37,815 bases of DNA from Lactobacillaceae bacterium. Its GTDB lineage: Bacteria; Bacillota; Bacilli; Lactobacillales; Lactobacillaceae. The DNA is taken from positions 1-37,815 of the forward strand of contig JAITPD010000027.1 in the NCBI GenBank assembly GCA_031289615.1, given 5' to 3'. Below, piece by piece: positions 16,239 through 24,118 of the stretch. The stretch's first letter is position 1; each line of letters opens with the position of its first letter. The notes beneath the pieces were generated by a model that was not told the DNA's origin, did not search any database, and was given only the letters and a program-made list of their open reading frames with translations. The translations under genes were made by a program, and so were the position numbers.

Positions 16239-16424
16239 AAACACCTTGGTCATTTTATTAAAGCGTGGTGGTTTGAAATGATGATAGTAGGTGGTCAAGC
16301 GAGGTAGCGGCACCAATTCGACTAAATTTCGGTTTGCCGAAATTAAAAGTCGAATGGGACCGTGTCGCCACTTACTATCTTCATTGAAAAGCCACCACGC
16401 AAGTGAAAAAAGACGAAGGTGTTT
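16239..16424. repeat. ~186-bp imperfect palindrome
   Basis: Two ~90-base arms fold back on each other around TTTG. Matching blocks, left against right reverse complement, include AAACACCTT, GCGTGGTGG, GATAGTA, GTGG, ATTCGACT and AATTTCGG. The overall match is high but with scattered changes and small indels. No ORF of substance and no U-tract. It abuts repeat copy 3 and fills the rest of the 470-bp gap before the MFS gene. Could be a MITE-like element or encode a long hairpin RNA. Confidence 0.8.
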
Positions 16425-16447
16425 CACTATCTATTAGTATATCCTAT

Positions 16448-17635
16448 TTAAAATTGCTCAGTTTTTCGATAACCAAGCGCCACGCTAATCGCCACGCCAA
16501 CCAGCGCTAACACGACGATTCCCGCTGCACCATAAAACATCTCATGATACCCTGCGTTCTCAATCACCATTCCACCTAACAATGGGCCAACCGCACGACC
16601 GGCTGATGGTGACGCTGCTGCCAATCCTTGAAACCGTCCCTTTAATCCATCGGGAGTCAATTCGTTGATCAATGCCGGAATCATTGGAAAAGCGGTTGCC
16701 TCGCCAAATGTTGTGATAACCATCGCAATTGCAAAACCAGTGAAATTTTTAGCAAACGGCAGAATAAAAAATGCCAGTCCAAAGAAAGCAATTCCGCCAA
16801 AAATTTGCAGCCACATTGCCTTGCGACTGTTTGATAAATTAATTGCATTCATTGACAGCTGAATTACCGCAATCAATAGGCCATTAATCGTCCACAACAT
16901 CGAATACTGCCACAATGGAAGTTTCAAAACATCAGACATGTACACTGACAGGTTTCCCAGCCACTGTGAATACGAAATCCATAAGACTCCCAGCCCAATA
17001 ATGACGGCCCAAATTAAACGAATATTCCACTTGGGCATCTTTTGACCTTGCCTGTCTTCAGATGCAATCGTCTCGCGTTTTACTTCAAAATTAAAATGCC
17101 GGCGCACTATCGCGAACAAAACGAGGTACATCACCAACGAAATCCAAAAAAGCCAAACAATTCCAAACGTGTAAATCGTTCCAACCATCGCCGTCGCAAA
17201 AACCATTCCGAAGTTAGCAATGAAATAAAGCATATTAAATACGAACCGACCGTCGCGACTCTTCACCTGCGTTCCATACGAATTGATTGCTGCAGTATTC
17301 CATCCGCTAAACAAACCAGTAATTGTTAAAATAATCGGATACGCAGGCCAACCATGCCAAAGAAGAAAGGCGATTTGTGAGAGAATCATCACGCCGACGC
17401 CAATTTGAATTAATTTAAAAGGTTGGAGTTTGTCAAATAAACGTCCTGCAACAATGCTTCCCAAAACTTGCCCGGTTGCATTCGCCAACATTACCCACCC
17501 AATCACAACCAGCGTTTGCATTAACTTGTCGTGCAAATAAATTGAAGTTAGCGGCCAAATAAATCCCAGCGCAAAGCTATTGATAAAACTAGCCGTTAAG
17601 AGCCACTTCAAGGCGATTTCATTTTTTGATTGCAT
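16448..17635 (-). CDS. MFS transporter (drug/sugar efflux type)
   Basis: 395-aa integral membrane transporter with about 12 hydrophobic segments in two halves; the MFS loop motif is GSIVAGRLFDKLQP near residue 60 and its repeat counterpart is LTPDGLKGRFQGLAAASPSAGRAVGP near residue 340. It resembles DHA1-type exporters such as YttB/MdtG-like proteins, but the substrate cannot be read. The frame extends to 17692; the ATG at 17635 with AAAGGAG nine bases upstream is preferred. It follows a terminator and ends near the palindrome. Single-gene unit. Confidence 0.85.
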   Translation of the reverse strand: MQSKNEIALKWLLTASFINSFALGFIWPLTSIYLHDKLMQTLVVIGWVMLANATGQVLGSIVAGRLFDKLQPFKLIQIGVGVMILSQIAFLLWHGWPAYPIILTITGLFSGWNTAAINSYGTQVKSRDGRFVFNMLYFIANFGMVFATAMVGTIYTFGIVWLFWISLVMYLVLFAIVRRHFNFEVKRETIASEDRQGQKMPKWNIRLIWAVIIGLGVLWISYSQWLGNLSVYMSDVLKLPLWQYSMLWTINGLLIAVIQLSMNAINLSNSRKAMWLQIFGGIAFFGLAFFILPFAKNFTGFAIAMVITTFGEATAFPMIPALINELTPDGLKGRFQGLAAASPSAGRAVGPLLGGMVIENAGYHEMFYGAAGIVVLALVGVAISVALGYRKTEQF

Positions 17636-17651
17636 TTTACTGGCTCCTTTC

Positions 17652-17685
17652 CAAAAAAAATAAGGCGAATGAACCTCATTTTTTA
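17652..17685 (-). terminator. Terminator after the DUF3990/DUF3791 module
   Basis: Minus-strand AAAAAATGAGG, loop, CCTTATTTTTTTT. It follows the last gene of the module by about 20 bases and is just upstream of the MFS RBS. Confidence 0.75.
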
Positions 17686-17705
17686 TCATCAATTAAAATA
17701 TAATA

Positions 17706-17912
17706 CTATTTATCTAGATCTTCATTAATTAGCTTATCAATATCTTCGTAGGCATTTTCAAGTCGCTCAATATGATAAAGGTCATACATATCGTAAATTT
17801 TATCGATTAAATCCCTTTTTTGCCATTCATTGAGGACATCTCGGGAAGATTCACCTTTACTTTCAGCATATCCTTCTAACAAATAAATAAAAAAATCAGT
17901 TTCCTTTGACAT
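17706..17912 (-). CDS. DUF3791-like small protein
   Basis: 68-aa soluble protein: SKETDFFIYLLEGYAESKG, RDVLNEWQKRDLIDKIYDMYD, LYHIERLENAYEDIDKLI. This all-helical layout fits DUF3791, which commonly lies beside DUF3990 genes. The start at 17912 has GAGGAAA eight bases upstream and begins one base after the preceding stop; a longer start at 17951 has no RBS. Third gene of the module and a candidate antitoxin component. The role is inferred from neighbourhood only. Confidence 0.7.
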   Translation of the reverse strand: MSKETDFFIYLLEGYAESKGESSRDVLNEWQKRDLIDKIYDMYDLYHIERLENAYEDIDKLINEDLDK

Positions 17913-17913
17913 A

Positions 17914-18159
17914 TTAATTTCCTCGGATATAAATTGAATTTCTAGGATCACCTGAAATCATTTCGGCTTCCCACATATCAAAAATAAAATAAGGACTAAC
18001 ACCATACAAATCTAATTCAGGGCTTCTCAACATTGTATACGTCTCAGAATTAATAAATTTTTGTAACGCATCTAGTTCGGCTAGATTATATTTTTCAACA
18101 ATTAATGTAACGACGTGCCGATCGTAAAAATCTAAAGTTCTTGCTGGAACATTAGTCAT
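17914..18159 (-). CDS. Small partner protein of the DUF3990 module
   Basis: 81-aa soluble protein: YNLAELDALQKFINSETYTM, then DLYGVSPYFIFDMWEAEMIS and GDPRNSIYIRG. The ending (FDMWE...GDPRNS.YIRG) is one I associate with short proteins in DUF3990/DUF3791 loci, but I know of no assigned function. Its ATG overlaps the stop of the DUF3990 gene by four bases and RBS GGGAG is present, so expression is coupled. Candidate immunity/antitoxin or DNA-binding partner; unproven. Confidence 0.7.
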   Translation of the reverse strand: MTNVPARTLDFYDRHVVTLIVEKYNLAELDALQKFINSETYTMLRSPELDLYGVSPYFIFDMWEAEMISGDPRNSIYIRGN

Positions 18160-18635
18160 AACTTACTCCCTTCGACAAAGGTTAAATATTGCAAACTTTT
18201 ATCGGTTAAAAACGCATATTGATCAGTTAAATTCTGTGGTAACAACCGGTGCACCGCTTCATCTTTTGAATAGACGCCATCCATATAATCATTAATTACT
18301 CTTAATGTTGAATCATCTGCAACGGGACCCACAATCAAGTCGTACTCCTGTGCCATCAGCTTTCCCTGTCGATTAGAAACCACAAAATCCAGCCATTCTC
18401 CATTTGCAATCGGAAAATCTAAGACCTTTAAATTCTCGAAGTTTTTTTCTGCAAAAGAATACTTATTTACCATTGCTAATTCAATTTTACGTCTACGTGA
18501 GACACTTTTAGCCCAACGTATTGCTTGATTCACATTCGAAGTTAAATAAAATCCAGCTCCAAAGTCTAGCGTTCTCTGGTTTGATAAAATTTTAGGTTCG
18601 CTTACCTCGGTGTAGCTACCGTGAAATAATTCCAT
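18156..18635 (-). CDS. DUF3990 protein, putative ADP-ribosyltransferase-fold toxin
   Basis: 159-aa soluble protein with an ADP-ribosyltransferase-like start: LFHGSY (H5), then TLDFGAGFYLTSN (23-34) and a following helix with AIRWAKS, and later EYDLIVGPVADDSTL. The H...FYLT pattern is that of ART-fold enzymes that use NAD+; the catalytic glutamate cannot be fixed by eye. GGAGG eight bases before the ATG and a promoter (18661-18688) support expression as the first gene of a tightly coupled three-gene set. Proposed role: toxin of a toxin-antitoxin or phage-defence module; inference from family and layout. Confidence 0.72.
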   Translation of the reverse strand: MELFHGSYTEVSEPKILSNQRTLDFGAGFYLTSNVNQAIRWAKSVSRRRKIELAMVNKYSFAEKNFENLKVLDFPIANGEWLDFVVSNRQGKLMAQEYDLIVGPVADDSTLRVINDYMDGVYSKDEAVHRLLPQNLTDQYAFLTDKSLQYLTFVEGSKL

Positions 18636-18660
18636 ATTCGTTGCACCTCCATCTAGGATT

Positions 18661-18688
18661 AGTATACAACAATTCTATCCATTACTAA
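18661..18688 (-). promoter_or_regulatory. Promoter of the DUF3990 module
   Basis: Minus-strand -35 TTAGTA, 16-bp spacer and -10 TATACT, about 26 bases before the ATG of the DUF3990 gene. Confidence 0.6.
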
Positions 18689-18699
18689 AAGATTCCTAA

Positions 18700-18741
18700 A
18701 TATAAAAATTCCGATTAGCATTTAACCAAACCGAAATTTTT
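18700..18741 (-). terminator. Terminator after the amino-acid importer operon
   Basis: Minus-strand AAAAATTTCGGTT, a ~12-base loop, AATCGGAATTTTTATA. It lies 10 bases after the binding-protein stop codon. Confidence 0.7.
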
Positions 18742-18750
18742 TATAATTAT

Positions 18751-19566
18751 TTATTTTTCATTTGGTGTTCCAAAATACTTTTCCGAAATCTTGTTAATCG
18801 TTCCATTAGCTTGTAGCTTTGCCAACTCTGCATTAACCTTTGTTCGAAGTGTCACATCACCCTTACGGAATCCCACAGCGAACTCTTCTGGCTGATAACC
18901 AAGCTTCACAATCTTATAAGCTTCGGGATCTTTTTCGTGCGCCACATAATAACGCGCAAAGTCACTGTCAATCAAAACGCCTTGCACCCGACCAACTTGC
19001 AAATCATTCAGCGCCTTATCAAACGTGTCATACTGCACAGAACTCTTCACATATTGCTTCAAAACTTTGCGGTCATCATTATAAGCACTCATTCCAGACG
19101 AACCAGTTTGCAGCCCCACGATTTGCCCCTTCATCGCTTCAGCTGAATCAATGTGTGAACTCGCCATCGTAATCAAGACTTGCGAATCAGAGTGATAAGG
19201 ATTTGAGAATGCCACCTTTTTCGCCCGATCTGGTGTAATCGTATAACCGTTCCAAATCATATCAATGTGCCCGGTCTTCAATTCCGTTTCCTTCATCGAC
19301 CAATCAATTGGCTGGAACTTCACTTTCAGCCCCAGCGCCTTAAACGTATCGCGCGCCAAGTCAACGTCAAATCCCACCAGCTTGCCATCTTTATCGCGGA
19401 ACCCCATTGGAACAAATGTATCATCGAGCCCAACCACGACCGTCTTATCGGCTACCGTTTTAGACCACGTGTCCGTCTTCATCTGAGTCTTAAACCAGAT
19501 TCCACCAACAACTAGCAGCAAAACTGCCAGAACAATTAAATTACCAATCACTTTTTTCTTTGTCAT
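18751..19566 (-). CDS. Amino-acid ABC transporter substrate-binding protein (family 3; likely histidine)
   Basis: 271-aa extracytoplasmic solute-binding protein. After a hydrophobic segment (residues 6-25) the family-3 fold begins: VVGLDDTFVPMGFRDKDGKLVGFDVDLAR (around 44-72), then KTGHIDMIWNGYTITPDRAKKVAFSNPY and GLQTGSSGMSAY. There is no lipobox cysteine, so it is probably held by an uncleaved N-terminal helix, unlike the usual lipoprotein. Its ATG overlaps the ATPase stop by four bases. The operon lies behind a T-box whose codon reads best as CAC, so histidine is the proposed substrate; glutamine- or arginine-type specificity cannot be excluded. Confidence 0.88.
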   Translation of the reverse strand: MTKKKVIGNLIVLAVLLLVVGGIWFKTQMKTDTWSKTVADKTVVVGLDDTFVPMGFRDKDGKLVGFDVDLARDTFKALGLKVKFQPIDWSMKETELKTGHIDMIWNGYTITPDRAKKVAFSNPYHSDSQVLITMASSHIDSAEAMKGQIVGLQTGSSGMSAYNDDRKVLKQYVKSSVQYDTFDKALNDLQVGRVQGVLIDSDFARYYVAHEKDPEAYKIVKLGYQPEEFAVGFRKGDVTLRTKVNAELAKLQANGTINKISEKYFGTPNEK

Positions 19567-20204
19567 CCCAAATCAACCTCTTTTCCAAAGTCCAACGTTT
19601 CATCCGCTACTTGTTGCGCAAATGGCAAATCGTGCGTCACAACCAGTTGTGTCACGCCTTGCGACTTTAATTGTGCAATGATGCTGATCACACGTTCTGT
19701 GGATTCTGCATCCAAGCCAGACGTCGGCTCATCATACGCCAAGATTCCCGGCTTCATTGCCAAAGCCCGCGCAATGGCCACCCGTTGCTTTTGTCCACCC
19801 GATAATTGAAATGGATATTGATCAGCTTGTTCTGTTAACCCTAATTCTGCCAACAATTCATCAGCCTCTTGACTCGCCACATCCTTGGCCGTTTTACCAA
19901 CCATCTTTGGCGCCAACATCACGTTTTCCTTCACCGTAAAGTTTGGAAAGAGATTAAAATCTTGAAAAATAACTCCCACCTTAGATCCCGAACGATTGCC
20001 ACTAATGTCTAGCTCTTCATCATTTAACTTTAATGTGCCAGAATCAGCCGGCAAAAGTCCTGCAATAATCCGCAAGAATGTGGTCTTCCCAATTCCAGAA
20101 GGCCCTACAATCGTTAACACTTCACCGGATTCAATCTTTATATCAAGGTTTTTAAAAATCGTGCGATCTCCATAAGCCTTACTTAAATTTTTAACTTCGA
20201 GCAT
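19563..20204 (-). CDS. Amino-acid ABC transporter ATP-binding protein
   Basis: 213-aa ATPase of a polar amino-acid importer. Walker A GPSGIGKTT at 34-42, Q-loop Q81, signature LSGGQKQ at 134-140, Walker B ILAYDEP at 154-160 and switch H191. It is about 25-30 residues shorter than typical GlnQ/HisP (~240 aa), lacking most of the region after the H-loop, but all nucleotide-binding motifs are present. Glycine-isoleucine replaces the usual CG/SG in Walker A, which is tolerated. RBS GGAGG. Second gene of a permease-ATPase-binding protein operon. Confidence 0.92.
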   Translation of the reverse strand: MLEVKNLSKAYGDRTIFKNLDIKIESGEVLTIVGPSGIGKTTFLRIIAGLLPADSGTLKLNDEELDISGNRSGSKVGVIFQDFNLFPNFTVKENVMLAPKMVGKTAKDVASQEADELLAELGLTEQADQYPFQLSGGQKQRVAIARALAMKPGILAYDEPTSGLDAESTERVISIIAQLKSQGVTQLVVTHDLPFAQQVADETLDFGKEVDLG

Positions 20205-20222
20205 ATTTATCTCCTCCGATTC

Positions 20223-20867
20223 TTAACGGTAATAGTTCATGTTGTTTTCGATTTTGCGCATGACCAACGTTGAAGCAACGGTCAAAACCAAGTAAAGCAA
20301 CCCGACCAACAAATATGGTACAAGCGTCACGTCACGCGCGGCTGCAATATTTCCAGCGCGCATCAGATCGCCCAGCCCAATCACATAAACCAATGAAGAA
20401 TCCTTCACCAAGTTCACGACTTCATTCCCAACAGATGGCATCACAATCTTAGTCACTTGTGGCAAGATGATTTTTCTCATCGTTTGCCATGGACTAAAGC
20501 CTAGCACTTTAGCCCCATCATACTGTCCGTTTGGAATACTTTGCAATCCACCCCGGAAAATTTCAGCGAAGTAAGCGGCATAATTCAAGATAAATGTGAA
20601 CACAGCTGCTTCAAACCGTGGGAAGGTCGCAATATGGGCGAGACTCAATCCGTAATAGACAAAGACTATTTGGAGCAACAATGGCGTTCCCCGCATAACC
20701 CAGATGTACCCGTTCATCACCCAGCGCAACAAGAAAAGATCTGAACGCAACGCCATTGAAACGATGATTCCCAAAGGTATTGACCCGATAATTGTCAGGA
20801 TAAAGACCCCAAACGTCATTTTTAATCCGGCTAATAAGCTCGGCATGATTGACCATACATAATTCAT
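20223..20867 (-). CDS. Amino-acid ABC transporter permease (HisM/GlnP family)
   Basis: 214-aa membrane permease with about five hydrophobic segments. WVMRGTPLLLQIVFVYYGL is the hallmark of polar amino-acid permeases, and the EAA loop is NGQYDGAKVLGFSPWQTMRK (about 120-140). RBS GAGGAG seven bases before the ATG. First gene of the operon, directly after the T-box leader. It likely forms a homodimer, because only one permease gene is present. Confidence 0.92.
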   Translation of the reverse strand: MNYVWSIMPSLLAGLKMTFGVFILTIIGSIPLGIIVSMALRSDLFLLRWVMNGYIWVMRGTPLLLQIVFVYYGLSLAHIATFPRFEAAVFTFILNYAAYFAEIFRGGLQSIPNGQYDGAKVLGFSPWQTMRKIILPQVTKIVMPSVGNEVVNLVKDSSLVYVIGLGDLMRAGNIAAARDVTLVPYLLVGLLYLVLTVASTLVMRKIENNMNYYR

Positions 20868-20920
20868 GTGATTACTCCTCTAATTTACTTTAATTAATTT
20901 GCTTGCTTTTATTTTGAGAC

Positions 20921-21190
20921 AAAAAAATCCTCAAGCCACCTAAATAATAGATGCCTTGAGGACGAATTAATCGCGGTTCCACCTCAATTTTGTTGCCCAT
21001 TACTGTGACAACACTCACACTCCGGCATGACTGCTGGAGTCCACTGCTAACGGAGCGGGCCCGAAGATCATTACAATCTCAATTAATCGTAGGTGTGGTT
21101 CGTATAACTATCCTGATTGCTTCACAACTTCAACGCAACTCTCTTGGCAGGAAAAATTATCTACTCTTCTACTCAAAATTAATTTATGTT
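20921..21190 (-). promoter_or_regulatory. T-box leader of the amino-acid importer (candidate His specifier)
   Basis: Minus-strand leader between promoter and permease gene. The T-box itself is GGTGGAACCGCG at 20972-20983. The terminator has arms TCCTCAAG (20928-20935 complement) and CTTGAGGA (20955-20962) followed by TTTTTTT. Upstream, GAAC-CAC-ACC places a candidate specifier CAC (His) at 21095-21097. T-box leaders sense uncharged tRNA and allow read-through when the amino acid is scarce. Histidine T-boxes on HisXYZ-type importers are known in Firmicutes; the specifier assignment is by eye. This leader explains the 449-bp gap. Confidence 0.85.
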
Positions 21191-21194
21191 GATA

Positions 21195-21224
21195 AGAATA
21201 AGCGTAATTCTAATAAATGTCAAG
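21195..21224 (-). promoter_or_regulatory. Promoter of the T-box/importer operon
   Basis: Minus-strand -35 TTGACA, 17-bp spacer, -10 TATTCT. A textbook sigma-A promoter just upstream of the T-box leader. Confidence 0.85.
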
Positions 21225-21316
21225 GGATTGGTTTTTAGTAAGTGTCGTAATATTATTTGAAATCGAAATAGCGCATTAGACTTGGAAAATGAGTTAAATT
21301 TTTCAATGACGTATCA

Positions 21317-21931
21317 TTAACGCGACGAACGCCGACGCAATGGCATACGATCATTAATTTGGCGGTCATCCACATTGTAACTATTCAAATCTGGTTCGCG
21401 AGATCCTTGATAAAGCCAGTTCAAAAATGAGAAGCTGATGATGAAAATAATCATGTTAATCAAGAGTGACGGGAACATGTGAAAGATCACAAAATTTTGC
21501 GGATTCATATTGGCCACATTGATCACACCAAACGCGAGATAATCATAAACCAGGTAGGTACTTAAGACCATGAAGAAAATCGCCATTTCCCACATAAATG
21601 AATGCTCAAAATATTTTTGAATCCACTGTGCTAACCACACCATGAGCGGAAAGCCAATCATTGATACTCCAACATATCCGGTGTAATACAAATCGTAAAT
21701 CAAGCCCATTACAAAGGCAGTGGCAAATAAGTTAAAGCTCCCCTTCATGTTACTTTCTGCACCTGAGAGAATTGGCATCAACAAAACCAGCAAAACCAGA
21801 TAAGGACTTGCTGACATTGGCAATTTAAATAACACCTGAGCTCCATGCAACGCAATTGCGCCATCCAGCAACAGAGCTAAAAACACTAAAATCGGGTGCA
21901 TCCATGAGATACGAAGATACTTGAAGTACAT
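21317..21931 (-). CDS. mreD: Rod shape-determining protein MreD
   Basis: 204-aa membrane protein with about six hydrophobic segments. The central TAFVMGLIYDLYYTGYVGVSM followed by PLMVW is characteristic of MreD, which helps hold the elongasome (MreBCD, RodA, PBP2) in the cytoplasmic membrane. A basic, soluble tail (MPLRRRSSR) follows the last helix. RBS GAGGA. Usually mreD follows mreB-mreC; here it stands alone, with a small membrane gene upstream behind a terminator, so either the locus is split or this is a stand-alone copy. Confidence 0.75.
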   Translation of the reverse strand: MYFKYLRISWMHPILVFLALLLDGAIALHGAQVLFKLPMSASPYLVLLVLLMPILSGAESNMKGSFNLFATAFVMGLIYDLYYTGYVGVSMIGFPLMVWLAQWIQKYFEHSFMWEMAIFFMVLSTYLVYDYLAFGVINVANMNPQNFVIFHMFPSLLINMIIFIISFSFLNWLYQGSREPDLNSYNVDDRQINDRMPLRRRSSR

Positions 21932-22002
21932 GCTTTTTCCTCACATTTGATAATACTTCTAGTTTATCACGACTGGCTCTATCTAGACAGGTTTTAAAAT
22001 TC

Positions 22003-22041
22003 AAAAAGAGACATCTCAGTTTTTTCATCCAAGACACCTCT
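22003..22041 (-). terminator. Terminator after the 60-aa membrane protein gene
   Basis: Minus-strand GAGGTGTCT, 16-base loop, AGATGTCTC (three G-U pairs) then TTTTTGAATTTT. It is 20 bases after the stop codon. Confidence 0.7.
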
Positions 22042-22061
22042 ATATTTGAGAAAATAATTAT

Positions 22062-22244
22062 TTAATTGGAAATCCCTTGAATCACACCGACTATAATTGG
22101 AACTACACTACCTATCGTGATTACAACTAAACTTACTTTTTGCATGACTTTTAACTTGTTGAACTCTTTGTGAAAACTAATCCAAGCGATGATTGTTCCA
22201 AAAAAAGTTGCATAACTACAAATTATATACAGTGTTTCGTACAT
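22062..22244 (-). CDS. Small membrane protein (60 aa), unknown
   Basis: Two hydrophobic helices (residues 4-21 and 37-57) separated by a short basic stretch (HKEFNKLKVMQK). The strong GGAGGAAG eight bases before the ATG and the terminator directly downstream make it a real gene. Not recognised. The two-helix hairpin shape fits several classes of small envelope proteins; bacteriocin immunity is one possibility but nothing nearby supports it. Confidence 0.65.
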   Translation of the reverse strand: MYETLYIICSYATFFGTIIAWISFHKEFNKLKVMQKVSLVVITIGSVVPIIVGVIQGISN

Positions 22245-22343
22245 ATCAATCTTCCTCCAGATTGTTTCAATTTTAACCCATTATAATTTTAGCATACAAC
22301 TGAAAAGACGAAGTGACACAGGCAGAAAAATACGCATCCATCT

Positions 22344-22937
22344 TTAAGCCTCATCCTTCACATATTCTCTAGTTTTATTCAATAATTCTGGCAAATAAAG
22401 CGCCAGACTTCCCAAAATGTACAGCCATTGACCAATAAACTGCCAGAAGAAGACAACTTTGTCATTATTACCTGGCACCACCATTTCTACTACGAAATTA
22501 AATAAAAATGTAAAACTAGCATAGCCAATAATCCACAAACTAAATTTCAAATACAATTTCATATTCATCTGATCAATTAACACAACAATCAACTTGAGAA
22601 TTAAATTAATTGTCACAAACAGCCACTGCAAGCCATATGCAACAAAAATGTCAATAAAGATTTGATCCGGTATGAATATCCACATAATTACAAATGGTAT
22701 TAGTAATGTCAATATGTATTCCAAAACCCAATTTTTGAACTGCCTATATTTGATAATGTTGAATTTTTTCATCTTAACCCAAATTAAACTAGCTAAAACA
22801 TAAATATTTTGGACAATCATCAAAAGAAAAATTGATAACAAACTCACATTAAACGAATAGATCACCGTAGTCATCAGGCAAAACAAAAATAAGAATATTC
22901 CGACGTAAGCTATCAACCAGTTAAACATTTTATTCAT
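22344..22937 (-). CDS. Polytopic membrane protein, unknown
   Basis: 197 aa with about five to six hydrophobic segments and short basic loops. It is very rich in F, I, L and W, and AT-rich compared with its neighbours, suggesting different origin or weak constraint. The frame extends to a TTG at 22961; the ATG at 22937 with a weak upstream AGG is taken. No family motif recognised. It stands between a terminated small-protein gene and the anchored hydrolase operon. Confidence 0.6.
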   Translation of the reverse strand: MNKMFNWLIAYVGIFLFLFCLMTTVIYSFNVSLLSIFLLMIVQNIYVLASLIWVKMKKFNIIKYRQFKNWVLEYILTLLIPFVIMWIFIPDQIFIDIFVAYGLQWLFVTINLILKLIVVLIDQMNMKLYLKFSLWIIGYASFTFLFNFVVEMVVPGNNDKVVFFWQFIGQWLYILGSLALYLPELLNKTREYVKDEA

Positions 22938-23033
22938 AATTTTAATTACCTGCCATCTCAATTAATTGCATCAATCTCTCATCATTATACTATCCAATTA
23001 AATTACTGTCTTTTCAAAACTAACTAGCTGGCA

Positions 23034-23066
23034 AAATAAAAACGCCATAAACTCAATTATGACGTA
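23034..23066 (-). terminator. Terminator after the anchored hydrolase operon
   Basis: Minus-strand ACGTCATAA, loop TTGAG, TTTATGGCGT, then TTTTATTTT. Confidence 0.75.
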
Positions 23067-23071
23067 CAATT

Positions 23072-24094
23072 CTAATTTGCTTTACTCTGATTAAACAACC
23101 AATCGCGCACAGCAGGCACGGTATATCCATAATCAAATGACTCATTATGTGAAAGATTTCCTGACCATTGGACAAAATTTTGATTTGTATTTTTATTAAT
23201 CATCTCATTTGCCACGGTATTTTTCGTTGCAGCATCTGCCGTCGGATCCCATTGTGCAGTACTATACGTAATTCCATCAGTGTTGAATAAATTCATCAAA
23301 TCCGTTTGTCCACCAGAGGCCGTTTTATCAGCACCAGAAACAATATAGAAGAACTTTTGATTTTCAAGAGGCTTCAATTGGTTCACATCCCATTGCGAAG
23401 AAACGTACAATGTGGCTGCAAACAAATCTGGATACTTAGAATTCAAGTAAAATGCTGTCATTCCACCCATCGATTGACCAGTTTGATACAAACGATCCGC
23501 ATCAATTGAGTACTCTTTTTGCAACTTTTGCAGCAAATCATAATAAGTTTGCACTTGCGCCTCAACTACTTCCGAACCACTTTGTCCAGCTCCCCCAGCA
23601 ATTGTTGATGTTTCAAAATATGGAACGAGCACAAAACTTGCATGCTTTTTTTGCTCAGCCTCAGTAGCCCAAATCACACCGCCATATCCTTGCGTTAACG
23701 CATTTTCCATTCCCTTACCAGTGACAGAATCATCATGGATAAATGAAATCAGCGGATATTTGGTATTTTTATCATAATTTTCTGGTACATAAAGATAATA
23801 GTTTAAAGTTACACCAGTTGCATCATCTGTATAAGACAATTTTTGATACTTGCTTTGTACTTCACTTAACACAGTCGCAAGAGCCGGATCTTCAGTAGGA
23901 TCATCAGTGTTGGTCTTAGTAAACGAACTCGAAGTCGCAGCGGATGAAGAAGCAGCCGTTGACGAAGTGCTCGCCTTTTTAGATGACGAGCTACTGATAT
24001 TTGGCGTTGGTTTCATTGTGATAAAAGCAGTTAGGATTAACGCAAGGACCAAAACTCCTGCCAAGATGCTGATTAAAATCGTTTTCTTTTTCAT
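23072..24094 (-). CDS. Membrane-anchored extracellular alpha/beta hydrolase (esterase)
   Basis: 340 aa. A basic start and one hydrophobic helix (5-27) are followed by a Ser/Thr/Ala linker (~33-60) that would span the wall, then a catalytic domain. The nucleophile elbow is GQSMGG (206-211, S208); LNYYLYVPENYDKNTKYPLI and SFIHDDS form the start of the fold, and H in LSHNESFDYGY near residue 317 is the likely catalytic histidine. This resembles predicted peptidase/PHB-depolymerase-like esterases. No sorting signal; anchoring is by the N-terminal helix. RBS GGAG seven bases before the ATG. Second gene of an operon, 24 bases after a beta-lactamase-fold protein. Confidence 0.85.
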   Translation of the reverse strand: MKKKTILISILAGVLVLALILTAFITMKPTPNISSSSSKKASTSSTAASSSAATSSSFTKTNTDDPTEDPALATVLSEVQSKYQKLSYTDDATGVTLNYYLYVPENYDKNTKYPLISFIHDDSVTGKGMENALTQGYGGVIWATEAEQKKHASFVLVPYFETSTIAGGAGQSGSEVVEAQVQTYYDLLQKLQKEYSIDADRLYQTGQSMGGMTAFYLNSKYPDLFAATLYVSSQWDVNQLKPLENQKFFYIVSGADKTASGGQTDLMNLFNTDGITYSTAQWDPTADAATKNTVANEMINKNTNQNFVQWSGNLSHNESFDYGYTVPAVRDWLFNQSKAN

Positions 24095-24118
24095 ATAAAT
24101 CTCCAGTTTCGTATAGTT

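Noticed and set aside
16206-16427. 73-aa minus-strand ORF in the long palindrome
   Set aside because: It is an accident of the inverted repeat; no RBS and no family resemblance.
21825-22037. 70-aa ORF upstream of mreD
   Set aside because: Overlaps mreD in another frame and starts inside a terminator; the U-rich terminator explains the region.
23850-24098. 82-aa plus-strand ORF opposite the esterase linker
   Set aside because: Mirror of the Ser/Thr-rich linker codons; no RBS.
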